From NCBI GenBank assembly GCA_007571275.1, contig RKRS01000165.1, forward strand, positions 1-35,669: a stretch of DNA of 35,669 bases, written 5' to 3'. The notes under the pieces were generated by a model. It was not told the DNA's origin, ran no database searches, and worked only from the letters and a program-made list of their open reading frames with translations. The stretch comes from Dehalococcoidia bacterium. GTDB taxonomy: Bacteria; Chloroflexota; Dehalococcoidia; Bin125. The translations under genes were made by a program, and so were the position numbers. Positions 24,426 to 33,642 of this stretch are shown in pieces; within the stretch, counting starts at the first letter, position 1; each line of letters opens with the position of its first letter.

Positions 24426-25670
24426 TTACCGATCAAATCCGAAGCGTTCGCCGGCCTCCAACAGGCCGTCTACCAGCGCGTCGACCTCTGAACGCTCGTT
24501 ATAGAGGTAGAAGGACGCCCGCGCGGTGGCAGGGACACCGAGCGTGCGCATCAACGGCTGCGCGCAATGATGCCCGGCGCGCACTGCAATCCCGGCCCGG
24601 TCGAGGATGGTCGCGATGTCGTGCGAATGGATGTCGCGGTAGTTGAAGGCGACGACTGCCGAGCGCTCAGCTGGATCGGACGGTCCGTAGATATCCAGAC
24701 CTTCCAGCCGTGACAACTGCTCGACCGCGTAGTGGGTCAACTCCGCGTCATGCGCTGCGATGGCGTCCATGCCGACATCGTTGAGGAACTCAAGCGCCGC
24801 GCCGAAGGCGATCACGTCGGCGATGTTCGGCGTGCCCGCCTCGAACTTGTGCGGGAGGGCGGCCCAGGACGATTCCTCGCGGGTGACCACGCTGATCATT
24901 TCTCCACCGCCGAGGAAGGGGTCGAGGTCGGCGAGTAACGCCTGGCGTCCCCAGAGCACGCCCACGCCGGTCGGGCCAAGCATCTTGTGCGCCGAGAATG
25001 CCAGGTAATCGACGCCGAGATCGTCAACGTTGACCGGGATGTGCGGAGCGCTTTGCGCGGCATCGACGATCATGGCGGCGCCGACTGAGCGTGCCATTTC
25101 AGCAATCTCGGCCACCGGCGCGACGCTGCCCAGCACGTTCGACATATGGACGATGGAGACGATTCGGGTGTTGGCGTTGATCACGGCACGCGCCGTGTCG
25201 ACATCGATCTGCTGATCGTCGTTCAGCTCGATGAAGCGCAGCGCCGCGCCAGTGCGTTGGGCCACCAGTTGCCAGGGAACGAGATTGGAATGGTGTTCGG
25301 CTGCGCTGAGCACGATCTCATCGCCCGGACGCAGGCGGTCGCCCAGCGTGTAGGCGAGCAGGTTGAGCGACTCGGTCGTATTGCGGGTGAACACGACTTC
25401 GCGGTGGCTCGCCGCGCCGATGAAGGCGGCGACCTGTTTGCGCACGCCTTCGTATGCGGCGGTCGCTTCCTCGGCCAGGGTATGCAGACCGCGATGGATG
25501 TTGGCGTTCGTGGTCGAGTAGTAGTGGCTGAGCGCATCAATCACTGACTGCGGCTTTTGCGTCGTGGCCGCATTGTCGAGGTAGACCAATGGTCGACCGT
25601 GCACCTCGCGCGCGAGGATCGGGAACTGCGCCCGGATCGCGGTGGTGTCGAGCGGCGTCAGCGTGGTCAT
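24426..25670 (-). CDS. sufS: SufS cysteine desulfurase
   Basis: YLDNAATTQKPQSVIDALSHYYSTTNANIHRGLHTLAEEAT, AFSAHKMLGPTGVGVLWG (PLP Lys), VRAGHHCAQPLM (active Cys). Confidence 0.94.
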   Translation of the reverse strand: MTTLTPLDTTAIRAQFPILAREVHGRPLVYLDNAATTQKPQSVIDALSHYYSTTNANIHRGLHTLAEEATAAYEGVRKQVAAFIGAASHREVVFTRNTTESLNLLAYTLGDRLRPGDEIVLSAAEHHSNLVPWQLVAQRTGAALRFIELNDDQQIDVDTARAVINANTRIVSIVHMSNVLGSVAPVAEIAEMARSVGAAMIVDAAQSAPHIPVNVDDLGVDYLAFSAHKMLGPTGVGVLWGRQALLADLDPFLGGGEMISVVTREESSWAALPHKFEAGTPNIADVIAFGAALEFLNDVGMDAIAAHDAELTHYAVEQLSRLEGLDIYGPSDPAERSAVVAFNYRDIHSHDIATILDRAGIAVRAGHHCAQPLMRTLGVPATARASFYLYNERSEVDALVDGLLEAGERFGFDR

Positions 25671-25680
25671 GTCAGTCAAT

Positions 25681-25995
25681 TCAGTCAATCTCGATCTGGA
25701 CGGCGCCGTCGGAGACTTGAACCGCAAAGCAGCGCACCTTACCGATGGCAGGTAGCGTCACCGCTCGGCCAGTGGTGACATCGAAGAGCGCTCCGTGACG
25801 CGGGCACTCGATGCGATCGCCGTCTAGCTCGCCCTCGCCGAGCGGACCGTCGTCGTGGGTGCAACGATTCTCGATCGCATACAGTTCACCATCGTCAACC
25901 CGGCAGAGGGCGATGCTTTGCCCATCGACCTCGACGACCCGCGCTGTGCCTGGTTCGATCTCATCCAATTGACCGACTCGCTCAAGGTGGGTCAC
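25681..25995 (-). CDS. Rieske [2Fe-2S] ferredoxin-like protein
   Basis: CTHDDGPLGEGELDGDRIECPRHGALFD: the CxH...CxxH Rieske ligands. Confidence 0.92.
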   Translation of the reverse strand: MTHLERVGQLDEIEPGTARVVEVDGQSIALCRVDDGELYAIENRCTHDDGPLGEGELDGDRIECPRHGALFDVTTGRAVTLPAIGKVRCFAVQVSDGAVQIEID

Positions 25996-27350
25996 GACAC
26001 ACCCTTCGGATCAAGCTGAATTTCGACCAGCTCGTCGATGACTTCTCGCATGTGCTCGTCAGCTACCCCGTCAGCAATCTCGGAGAGGAATCCGCGCACC
26101 ACCATCCGCTCAGCGACCCTGGGCGGAATACCGCGCGCCTGCAGATAGAAGAGCTGGTCGGGATCAACCGGGCCGACGGCGGCGGCGTGAGAGCACTTTA
26201 CGTCGTCAGCTTCGATCTCGAGCATCGGGATCGGGTCGGCGCCAGCGCCATCGTCGAGCAGCAGGTTGCGCATCGTCTGGTGCGCGTTGGTTTTCTGGCC
26301 CTCTGGCTCGATGCGGATGAGTCCATACTGCACAGCTTGCGAATCATCGGTCAGTACGCCACGAATGAGCAGATCGCTGGTCGCGCCGACGCCCTTGTGG
26401 TGCTGCGTGGTGACGTGCTCGATATGTTGCTTGCCGTCACCAACGAAGAGACCGCGGATCTCAGCGAATCCGCCGCTCTGCGACATATCCATGTCGATCC
26501 GCTGCTTGTCGAGGTCAGCGCCAAAGGCGGCGGTCGTCACGCGAATCGATGCATCGCGTCCGACCCGCCCACGCGTCGTCGAGATCGCGGCCGTCTGTCG
26601 ATGCCAGCGCTGGACGGAGGCAAACTGCAGGTGAGCGCCGTCCTGAGCGATCAGCTCGACGGAGGCGTGGATGAGTGGCGATTCGTCGAGGACAGCGCTG
26701 CGGTCGTTGGCGTCGCCGGCATCAATCAGCGAGACCTGTGATTCACGCTCGGCAACAATGAGGGTGTAGTGCCAGTGGTCGCCCTGGCTGACGTCCTGTG
26801 TAACCAGATAGAACAATGACTCGTCGACGACAACGCCACGAGGGGCGTAGACGAAGACGCCCTGGGTCCAGAGTGCGCGGCCAAAGGCGTCGTATCGATC
26901 CAGCGGCGGCCCGACGGCGCCAAGCCACTCCTGCAGCAGGCCTGGATGTTGGCGTGCGGCGACGGAGAGCGGTTGGATGATGACGCCATCGGCGGCGGCC
27001 CGTGCGGCGAGATCAGATGAGGCGACCCGGCCGTCGATCTGATGGACCAACCCGGCGTGGGCGTGGGGAGCAAAGACATGAGGCGGCGCGGTGATTTCCG
27101 CGCTATTGCCGAGCGCGGCGATCCGCCCGACTCGCGCGCGGCGGGGCAGGCGCTCTCGTGGGGTTCGACGCCAGGATTCTTCCTGTCCGGTCCACCACTC
27201 CATTCCAAGCGCATGCTCGAGGTTGGCCAGGCGGAAGGCCAACAGCCAGTCTGGCTCGCCCTTTGACCGACTCAGACTCGACACCTGAGCACGCAGGTCG
27301 TCGGGCTTGGTCTCCGCTGCAACTGGCGCGTCCAGCGCTGCCTGGATCAT
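25992..27350 (-). CDS. sufD: SufD Fe-S cluster assembly protein
   Basis: SufB/D family: HNLLL-type C-terminus (MRNLLLDDGAGADPIPMLEIEADDVKCSHAAAVGPVDPDQLFYLQARGIPPRVAERMVVRGFL). ATG 27350 has GAGGGG upstream; the ORF track extends to GTG 27371. Confidence 0.92.
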   Translation of the reverse strand: MIQAALDAPVAAETKPDDLRAQVSSLSRSKGEPDWLLAFRLANLEHALGMEWWTGQEESWRRTPRERLPRRARVGRIAALGNSAEITAPPHVFAPHAHAGLVHQIDGRVASSDLAARAAADGVIIQPLSVAARQHPGLLQEWLGAVGPPLDRYDAFGRALWTQGVFVYAPRGVVVDESLFYLVTQDVSQGDHWHYTLIVAERESQVSLIDAGDANDRSAVLDESPLIHASVELIAQDGAHLQFASVQRWHRQTAAISTTRGRVGRDASIRVTTAAFGADLDKQRIDMDMSQSGGFAEIRGLFVGDGKQHIEHVTTQHHKGVGATSDLLIRGVLTDDSQAVQYGLIRIEPEGQKTNAHQTMRNLLLDDGAGADPIPMLEIEADDVKCSHAAAVGPVDPDQLFYLQARGIPPRVAERMVVRGFLSEIADGVADEHMREVIDELVEIQLDPKGVS

Positions 27351-27409
27351 CAACCGCCCCTCACTAACCACCCAATGGCTGTTGGGCGCAATCAGCCAGC
27401 TGGCTCGGA

Positions 27410-28825
27410 CTAGCCAATCGCGCCATCCATCTGCAGTTCAATCAGCCGGTTCATCTCGACCGCGTATTCGAGCGGAAGCGACTTGATAATTGGCTCAACG
27501 AAGCCGTTAACGATCATCTTGGTCGCTTCGCCCTCCGACAGCCCACGAGCCATCAGGTAGAAGAGCTGTTCGTCGCCAACCTTGGAGACCGTCGCTTCGT
27601 GGCCGATGTCGACGCGCTTCTCGTCGATCTCCATGACCGGGTAGGTGTCGGAGCGCGAGTGCTCATCGAGCATCAGCGCGTCGCAACGGACGTTGGAGCG
27701 GCAACCGTCGGCGCCGTCGTAGACCTTGAGCAGGCCGCGGTAGGTCGAGCGGCCGCCGTCCATCGAGAGTGACTTGGAAGTGATCACGGAGGTCGTGTTC
27801 GGCGCGGCGTGGACGATCTTGGCGCCGGCGTCCTGGTGCTGCCCCTGTCCGGCGGAAGCGATCGAGAGCACTTCACCGTGTGCGCCCGGCTCCATCAGGT
27901 AGACAGCCGGGTACTTCATGGTCAGCTTGGAGCCGAGATTGCCGTCGACCCAGGTCATCACCGCGTCCTGGTAGGCGGTCGCGCGCTTGGTGACCAGGTT
28001 GTAGACGTTGTTCGACCAGTTCTGGATCGTCGTGTAGCGGACGTTGGAGCCAGCCTTACAGACGATTTCGACGACGGCCGAATGCAGCGAGTCGGACGAG
28101 TAGATCGGCGCGGTGCAGCCTTCGACGTAGTGCACCTGCGCGCCCTCGTCGGCGATGATCAGCGTGCGCTCGAACTGGCCCATGTCCTCGGAGTTGATGC
28201 GGAAGTAGGCCTGCAGCGGGATATCGACGGTGACGCCAGGCGGAACGTAGATGAACGAACCGCCTGACCAGACCGCGGTGTTCAGCGCGGCGAACTTGTT
28301 GTCGTTGGGCGGAATCACGGTCGTGAAGTATTCGCGGACCAGTTCCGGGTACTCGCGCAGCGCCTGATCGGTGCCGAGGAAGAGGACGCCCTTCTCCTCG
28401 AGGTCTTCACGGATGTTGTGGTAGACGACCTCAGAGTCGTATTGCGCGCCGACGCCGGCCAGCAGTCCCTGCTTTTCGGCTTCAGGAATGCCGAGCTTGT
28501 CGTAGGTGTCCTTGATGTAGTCGGGGACGTCATCCCAGTCCGACTCGTCGCGGTCGGTGGCGCGGACGTAGTAGTGGATGTCGTTGAAGTCGATATCGCC
28601 CAGTTCGCCGCCCCACTCGGGCATTGGTCGAGCATTGAAGTGGTCGAGCGCCTTGAGCCGCAGCTTGCGCATCCACTCGGGCTCTTCCTTAATGTCGGAG
28701 ATCGTGTTCACGACCTCGCGCGAGAGACCCTTGGGCAGCTTGACCAGCGCCTCAACGTCGTCGTGGAAGCCGTACTCGTACTCGCTCCGGCGAGTGACCG
28801 GCGCGTCTGATGCGGGGGTGGTCAT
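27410..28825 (-). CDS. sufB: SufB Fe-S cluster assembly scaffold
   Basis: [86 protein letters not shown]. Confidence 0.96.
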   Translation of the reverse strand: MTTPASDAPVTRRSEYEYGFHDDVEALVKLPKGLSREVVNTISDIKEEPEWMRKLRLKALDHFNARPMPEWGGELGDIDFNDIHYYVRATDRDESDWDDVPDYIKDTYDKLGIPEAEKQGLLAGVGAQYDSEVVYHNIREDLEEKGVLFLGTDQALREYPELVREYFTTVIPPNDNKFAALNTAVWSGGSFIYVPPGVTVDIPLQAYFRINSEDMGQFERTLIIADEGAQVHYVEGCTAPIYSSDSLHSAVVEIVCKAGSNVRYTTIQNWSNNVYNLVTKRATAYQDAVMTWVDGNLGSKLTMKYPAVYLMEPGAHGEVLSIASAGQGQHQDAGAKIVHAAPNTTSVITSKSLSMDGGRSTYRGLLKVYDGADGCRSNVRCDALMLDEHSRSDTYPVMEIDEKRVDIGHEATVSKVGDEQLFYLMARGLSEGEATKMIVNGFVEPIIKSLPLEYAVEMNRLIELQMDGAIG

Positions 28826-29592
28826 GAGCTCAGCGCCCTTTCTCTGGTTCGTTCCATGAACGGTTCGTAGCCGCCACGCTCGAGCCGCTCGGCCAAACTG
28901 GCGTCGCCTGATTCCACAATGCGTCCATCAATCAGGACGTGAACATGGTCGGGCTGTACGTAGCGCAGAATCCGCTGGTAGTGAGTGATCAGCAGGATCG
29001 CGTTGTCATCGGAATGGAACGTGTTGATCCCTTCGCTGACAATCCGCAAGGCGTCGATGTCGAGGCCGGAGTCGGTCTCGTCCATCACGGCGACGAGCGG
29101 CTGGAGCAAGCCCAGCTGCAGGATTTCGGCGCGCTTCTTCTCACCACCGGAGAAGCCGTCGTTGACGTAGCGACGGACAAACTGCTCATCCATCTGCAGC
29201 CGACCGAGGACCTGATTCAATACTTGGCGGAACTCGCGCACGGGAATCTCTTCACCGCGCCGCGCGGTCATCGCCCGGCGCAGGAAGTTAATCATCGAGA
29301 CGCCGGGAATATCGGTCGGGTACTGAAAGGCGAGGAACAGCCCGGCGCGAGCGCGCTCGTCGGGCGCCAGCTCGATCACGCTCTCGCCAGCGAGGCGGAT
29401 ATCCCCGCCGTTGACGGTGTAACGCGGGTGCCCCATCAGTGCGTTGGCCAGTGTGCTCTTGCCCGAGCCGTTGGGCCCCATGATCGCGTGCACTTCACCA
29501 GGTCGGAGGGTCAGTGACAGGCCATTGACGATCTGTTTGTCCTCTACAGCGACCTGCAGCGCGTCAATCTCGAATAGTGGCGGCGGTGTCAT
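28822..29592 (-). CDS. sufC: SufC ATPase
   Basis: [89 protein letters not shown]. Confidence 0.96.
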   Translation of the reverse strand: MTPPPLFEIDALQVAVEDKQIVNGLSLTLRPGEVHAIMGPNGSGKSTLANALMGHPRYTVNGGDIRLAGESVIELAPDERARAGLFLAFQYPTDIPGVSMINFLRRAMTARRGEEIPVREFRQVLNQVLGRLQMDEQFVRRYVNDGFSGGEKKRAEILQLGLLQPLVAVMDETDSGLDIDALRIVSEGINTFHSDDNAILLITHYQRILRYVQPDHVHVLIDGRIVESGDASLAERLERGGYEPFMERTRERALSS

Positions 29593-29641
29593 TCACCGTC
29601 TTCCTTTGCTTGTGCTCAACGTTAGTGGCCGCGAAGCGCCA

Positions 29642-30289
29642 CTAGACGGCCTGTTTGAATTCGGCGTCGAGCGAGATCGGGTGTAGCGGGACGACATAGA
29701 CGCAACCGTCATCGCCCTCGGCGAGACGCAGCGTCTGCTCAACTTCGACACCCAGTAGTTTCTCGATCACCAACCGATCGGCATCGCAGACGCAGGAACT
29801 CGTCGTCGCGGCGCCCAGATACGGACACGCGTTGTTGACCAGTCTGAGCTCGTTGTCGGTGCGTTGCCAGTGATCCAGAATGCCTTCCGGGCGCAAGGCG
29901 TCGACCACGGCGTCGACGCGCTGCTCGAGCGATCCATCGGGGACTTCCGCGCGGTGCGCGTCGGCGACCTGGTCAGCCAAGGCTTCCGACAGGGCAGACT
30001 GCTCGACCTGTAATCGGGTGATCTCGGTAAGCAGGCGCTCCGCCAGCTCGGGCGTGTGGTCACGCACCGCTCTGACGCCGGCGTCAGTCGCACGGTAGAG
30101 GTACGAGGGACGCCCGGGCCCACGCCGCAGCGCCTCGATCCGCAGCAATCCCTCAGCCTCGAGGCGATCGAGGTGTCGTCGCACCGTGGCGTCGGAAATG
30201 TCGAGTTCGTCGGATAGCTGCGCAACGGTGGCGCCGCCAAGCTCTACAACACGCTCGAGCAGACTTGTTCGAGTTTCTCGTGGTCGCAT
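29642..30289 (-). CDS. sufR: SufR-like transcriptional regulator
   Basis: wHTH N-terminus (TRTSLLERVVELGGATVAQLSDELDISDATVRRHLDRLEAEGLLR), C-terminal Cys motif NNACPYLGAATTSSCVCDADRLVIEKLLG; sits at the head of the suf operon. Confidence 0.88.
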   Translation of the reverse strand: MRPRETRTSLLERVVELGGATVAQLSDELDISDATVRRHLDRLEAEGLLRIEALRRGPGRPSYLYRATDAGVRAVRDHTPELAERLLTEITRLQVEQSALSEALADQVADAHRAEVPDGSLEQRVDAVVDALRPEGILDHWQRTDNELRLVNNACPYLGAATTSSCVCDADRLVIEKLLGVEVEQTLRLAEGDDGCVYVVPLHPISLDAEFKQAV

Positions 30290-30312
30290 GTGAGCCTCCC
30301 GCCCCCACTCGT

Positions 30313-30401
30313 TGTTGGCGATGGCCTGCCTTCAGGAGAGTGGCACTTACAAGTTTATCGCCAACAGTCGGCAAATATATACAAAACGTGAGAAAATCAC
30401 G
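30313..30401 (-). promoter_or_regulatory. Candidate suf promoter/operator region
   Basis: Inverted repeat TGTTGGCGAT (30313-30322) / ATCGCCAACA (30357-30366); dyad CGTGA-N5-TCACG (30387-30401); AT-rich tatata tract next to the dyad. Function inferred. Confidence 0.45.
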
Positions 30402-30479
30402 CGTAATCTCTCTTGCCGCTCCGTCATGTGTCGCCTGCGTGACGCAAGGCGCCGGATAGTCGCGAGGGGAAAGCGATGC

Positions 30480-31286
30480 TCAGCGGCGCTGTCGCGACAG
30501 CGTGGTCGGCAGGGGGACCAAGAGCGGCCGCTCCAGATTCGGATGCGGTTGCAGCGCGAAATCGATGCCGAATACCGGTCCCAGAATGTCCGGATGCAGC
30601 GACTCCTGGGCGGGCCCGCAGACAACGACCTGGCCGCGATGCAGCACGATCGCCGTGTCGACATACATGGCGGCCAGATTCAGATCGTGCAACACGGCGA
30701 CCACCACGGCGCCTTCTGATGCGAGCTCGCGCGCGAGCTGCAGCACCAGGTGCTGATGGCGAAGGTCGAGATGCGCCGTCGGCTCATCGATCAGCAGGAT
30801 CGGCGTTTCCTGCGCCAGCACTCGGGCCAGGGTGACGCGAGACTGCTCGCCACCAGACAGCGTGGGATAGGCGCGGACCGCATAGTCGCGGGTGTCGGTC
30901 AGGCCCATGGCGTAGTCAGTCAGCCTGGCGCCGTGTTCACGTTCGCCACGCTCGCCTTCCCAGGGAGCGCGGCCCATGCGTACGACCTCGCGCGCCGTGA
31001 ACAGAAACGGCAGATACGAGCTTTGCGGCATCACGGCGCGTCGACGGGCCAGTTCTCGCGCATCGAAGTCTTTCAGTGGCCGATTGTCGATGTAGACCGT
31101 GCCGGCGGAAGGCTCCACGTCTCCCGAGAGCGCCTTGAGCAGCGTGGTCTTACCAGCGCCATTCGGGCCGACCACGCCGAGCAACTCGCCGCTGTACACA
31201 CCGAGGCTGACATCGTCGAGTAATGCCTTGTCGTCGACGCGCACCGTGATCGATTCGCCACGCAGGATCGGATCGTTCTGATTCAC
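30480..31286 (-). CDS. Heme/iron-type ABC transporter ATP-binding protein (HmuV-like)
   Basis: GVVGPNGAGKTTLLKALSG, RRRAVMPQSSYLPFLFTAREVVRMGRAPW, LSGGEQSRVTLARVLAQ, LIDEPTAHLDLRHQHLVLQLARELA. Confidence 0.85.
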   Translation of the reverse strand: MNQNDPILRGESITVRVDDKALLDDVSLGVYSGELLGVVGPNGAGKTTLLKALSGDVEPSAGTVYIDNRPLKDFDARELARRRAVMPQSSYLPFLFTAREVVRMGRAPWEGERGEREHGARLTDYAMGLTDTRDYAVRAYPTLSGGEQSRVTLARVLAQETPILLIDEPTAHLDLRHQHLVLQLARELASEGAVVVAVLHDLNLAAMYVDTAIVLHRGQVVVCGPAQESLHPDILGPVFGIDFALQPHPNLERPLLVPLPTTLSRQRR

Positions 31287-31357
31287 AGCTCCAGCTTACC
31301 TGTCAATATCGGTCGCCCAAGAGCGGATTCGGCAGATACGAGATCCTGCCGTCACAA

Positions 31358-32116
31358 CTAGAATTCTGTGACCAGTCCGTCGCTCGCCACCCGCACTGAT
31401 CGCGGGAATCGCTGCGCCGCTTCTGCCCTGATTGCCTCGCGGTCTGCGTCGAACCAGAAGTGAGTCAGCATCAGCTGGCCAACATTCGCCGCCACTGCCA
31501 GGTCCGCGGCCTGAGAAGCGGTCAGATGTCCACGAACCGGCCCATGCTCAGGCTCGGACAGGGTCGCCTCAGCGAGCAGCAGATCGCTACCGGCGGCCAG
31601 GTCGCAGACGGCCGGGGACGGCGCCGTGTCGCCGGTGTAGGTCAGACTGGAAGCGCCATCGAGCCGGATGGCCCAGCCCGGGATGTAGTGCACCCCGCTG
31701 GCCAGCCGCGCCTCCAGGCCGTTGGCAAGCTCGTACACTTCACCCGCCTGATACTCACGGACGCGCCAGACGTTTTCGAAGAAGTCGGTTGGAAAACAGA
31801 CAGCGGAGAGAATTTGGGTCAATGAGGCAACGCCGCCCGGTGGGAGGTGCAGACAGCTACGGCGTTCGGGCAGTCCGCTCATCTCTTTGGTGACGGCAAA
31901 GCGCAAGGGGAGCAGATCGATAAAGTGATCGGCGTGCATATGGGAAATGAAGATATGGTCGATCTCGCTAGCTGGCGTCATCGCGACCAGGCTGCTGGCG
32001 ACGCCATGACCGCAATCGAGCAGGATTCGGATATCAGCGTCCTCCACCAGGTAGCCGGAGCTGTTGCCGCCCGCGCCGGCGCATGCTGCTCCAGAACCGA
32101 GAATTGTCAGTCGCAT
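31358..32116 (-). CDS. MBL-fold metallo-hydrolase (RNase Z-like)
   Basis: MRLTILGSGAACAGAGGNSSGYLVEDADIRILLDCG, FISHMHADHFIDLLPL, LTYTGDTAPSPAV. ATG at 32116. Confidence 0.85.
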   Translation of the reverse strand: MRLTILGSGAACAGAGGNSSGYLVEDADIRILLDCGHGVASSLVAMTPASEIDHIFISHMHADHFIDLLPLRFAVTKEMSGLPERRSCLHLPPGGVASLTQILSAVCFPTDFFENVWRVREYQAGEVYELANGLEARLASGVHYIPGWAIRLDGASSLTYTGDTAPSPAVCDLAAGSDLLLAEATLSEPEHGPVRGHLTASQAADLAVAANVGQLMLTHFWFDADREAIRAEAAQRFPRSVRVASDGLVTEF

Positions 32117-32241
32117 CCCGACGTACAGTCTGTTCCCCGGCGCGCCTGCAAGAGCCGAGTGCGCGCTCATCGAACGTTCCAACGATCCTACGCACGCCGA
32201 TCAGCGTGCTTCAACCAATTGTGTCTCAGAACACGCTGTCC

Positions 32242-32445
32242 ATGACACTTTCCCGAATCCAAGAGGGGCTGTGCGCCGATTGCGAGTGGGCGCGACTGGT
32301 CCAGACCCGTCGCGGTTCGAGCTTCCTGCGCTGCGCGCGCGCCAGCACGGACGCTCGCTTCCCCAAGTACCCGCCCTTGCCTGTGCGACACTGCGACGGG
32401 TTTACTCCATCCGTTGACCACCTGACCGATCGGTCGCCCCTATGA
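32242..32445 (+). CDS. Small four-Cys conserved hypothetical protein
   Basis: MTLSRIQEGLCADCEWARLVQTRRGSSFLRCARASTDARFPKYPPLPVRHCDGFTPSVDHLTDRSPL; CxxC...C...C arrangement and RFPKYPPLPV motif. ATG 32242 is internal to the longer ORF 32083..32445. Confidence 0.75.
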   Translation: MTLSRIQEGLCADCEWARLVQTRRGSSFLRCARASTDARFPKYPPLPVRHCDGFTPSVDHLTDRSPL

Positions 32446-32482
32446 TTGGCGCAGCCTGCGCGCCAACGTGTTGGTGCAGCCT

Positions 32483-33553
32483 ATGAATTCGCTCGCGCCC
32501 CGCTGGTTGCAAAGTGTTTCCGAACTCGCGCTTCGGATGATTGTCGTCGCCGGATTCTTCATTCTGCTTGGTCTCGCCATCGAACGACTACGGCTGATCT
32601 TCCTGCCGTTGCTTGCCGCCCTGATTCTCTCGGCCGCGCTATTGCCAGCGAAACACCTGTTGATCCGCCGTGGGGCGCCTAACGTCGTTGCCGCCATCGC
32701 CGTCGTCGTCAGTGGTTTGGCGCTGTTGGGATTGATCGGCTACTTCACGATCAGCACGTTGACCTCAGAGTTCGCCGAGCTTGAGGTCGACATTGAGGCG
32801 GGTTTCACCGAGGTGCTGCAATCGATCGGTGACTGGGCCGGGATATCGGACGCGGAGATCGATACCGCGATTGACGACGTGCTCAACAGCATTCGCGGTA
32901 ACGCGGACACGATTGCCGGCGGGGTCTTTTCCGGCGTTCGCCTGGCCGCTGAACTGCTGGCCGGGATCATCCTCCTGGCGGTATTGACGTTCCTGCTGGT
33001 CAAGGACGCCGAGTCGATGCAACGCGGGATCGCGCGCCGACTGGGGCGCAGGTATCGACGCGATTTTCTGGCGCTCTCGTCGGGGCTATTCGACACACTG
33101 GGCAGATATTTTCGCGGCGTCACGTTGGTCGCGTTCATGGACGCGATCCTGATCGGGATCGGTCTGGTGATCATCGGCATCCCGTTCGCGCTGCCATTGG
33201 CCGTATTGACCTTCTTCGGAGCCTTCATTCCTGTGCTCGGCGCCGTGCTGGCCGGACTCGCCGCATTCCTGATCGCGTTGGCGACGGAGGGCGTGACGTC
33301 CGCCCTGATCGTTGGCGGCCTGGTGCTCGCCGTACAGCAGATCGAGGGCAATGTGATGGCCCCGTTCATTCTGGGGCGTTCCATCTCGCTGCATCCGATG
33401 CTGGTGATTCTGGCCGTCTCGACCGGCGGGGCGCTCTGGGGAATTATGGGCGCGTTCGTCGCCGTGCCGATCGCCGCGATCTCGGTGTCACTGCTCGACT
33501 TCTACACCAACACCGGGCGCTATGCGTCCAGGAACCGCCCGCAGGTCAAGTAG
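32483..33553 (+). CDS. AI-2E family transporter (PerM-like permease)
   Basis: Multi-TM; FFGAFIPVLGAVLAGLAAFLIALATEG, GLVLAVQQIEGNVMAPFILGRSISLHPMLVILAVSTGGALWGIMGAFVAVPIAA. Confidence 0.92.
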   Translation: MNSLAPRWLQSVSELALRMIVVAGFFILLGLAIERLRLIFLPLLAALILSAALLPAKHLLIRRGAPNVVAAIAVVVSGLALLGLIGYFTISTLTSEFAELEVDIEAGFTEVLQSIGDWAGISDAEIDTAIDDVLNSIRGNADTIAGGVFSGVRLAAELLAGIILLAVLTFLLVKDAESMQRGIARRLGRRYRRDFLALSSGLFDTLGRYFRGVTLVAFMDAILIGIGLVIIGIPFALPLAVLTFFGAFIPVLGAVLAGLAAFLIALATEGVTSALIVGGLVLAVQQIEGNVMAPFILGRSISLHPMLVILAVSTGGALWGIMGAFVAVPIAAISVSLLDFYTNTGRYASRNRPQVK

Positions 33554-33642
33554 CGGGTCAGTTTCGCAGTACGAAGGCGGCGTTGCGACAGCGACAGATG
33601 GTCGGCGGGGCCTGCCAACCCGGGCCAACGCAGCTATGTCAA

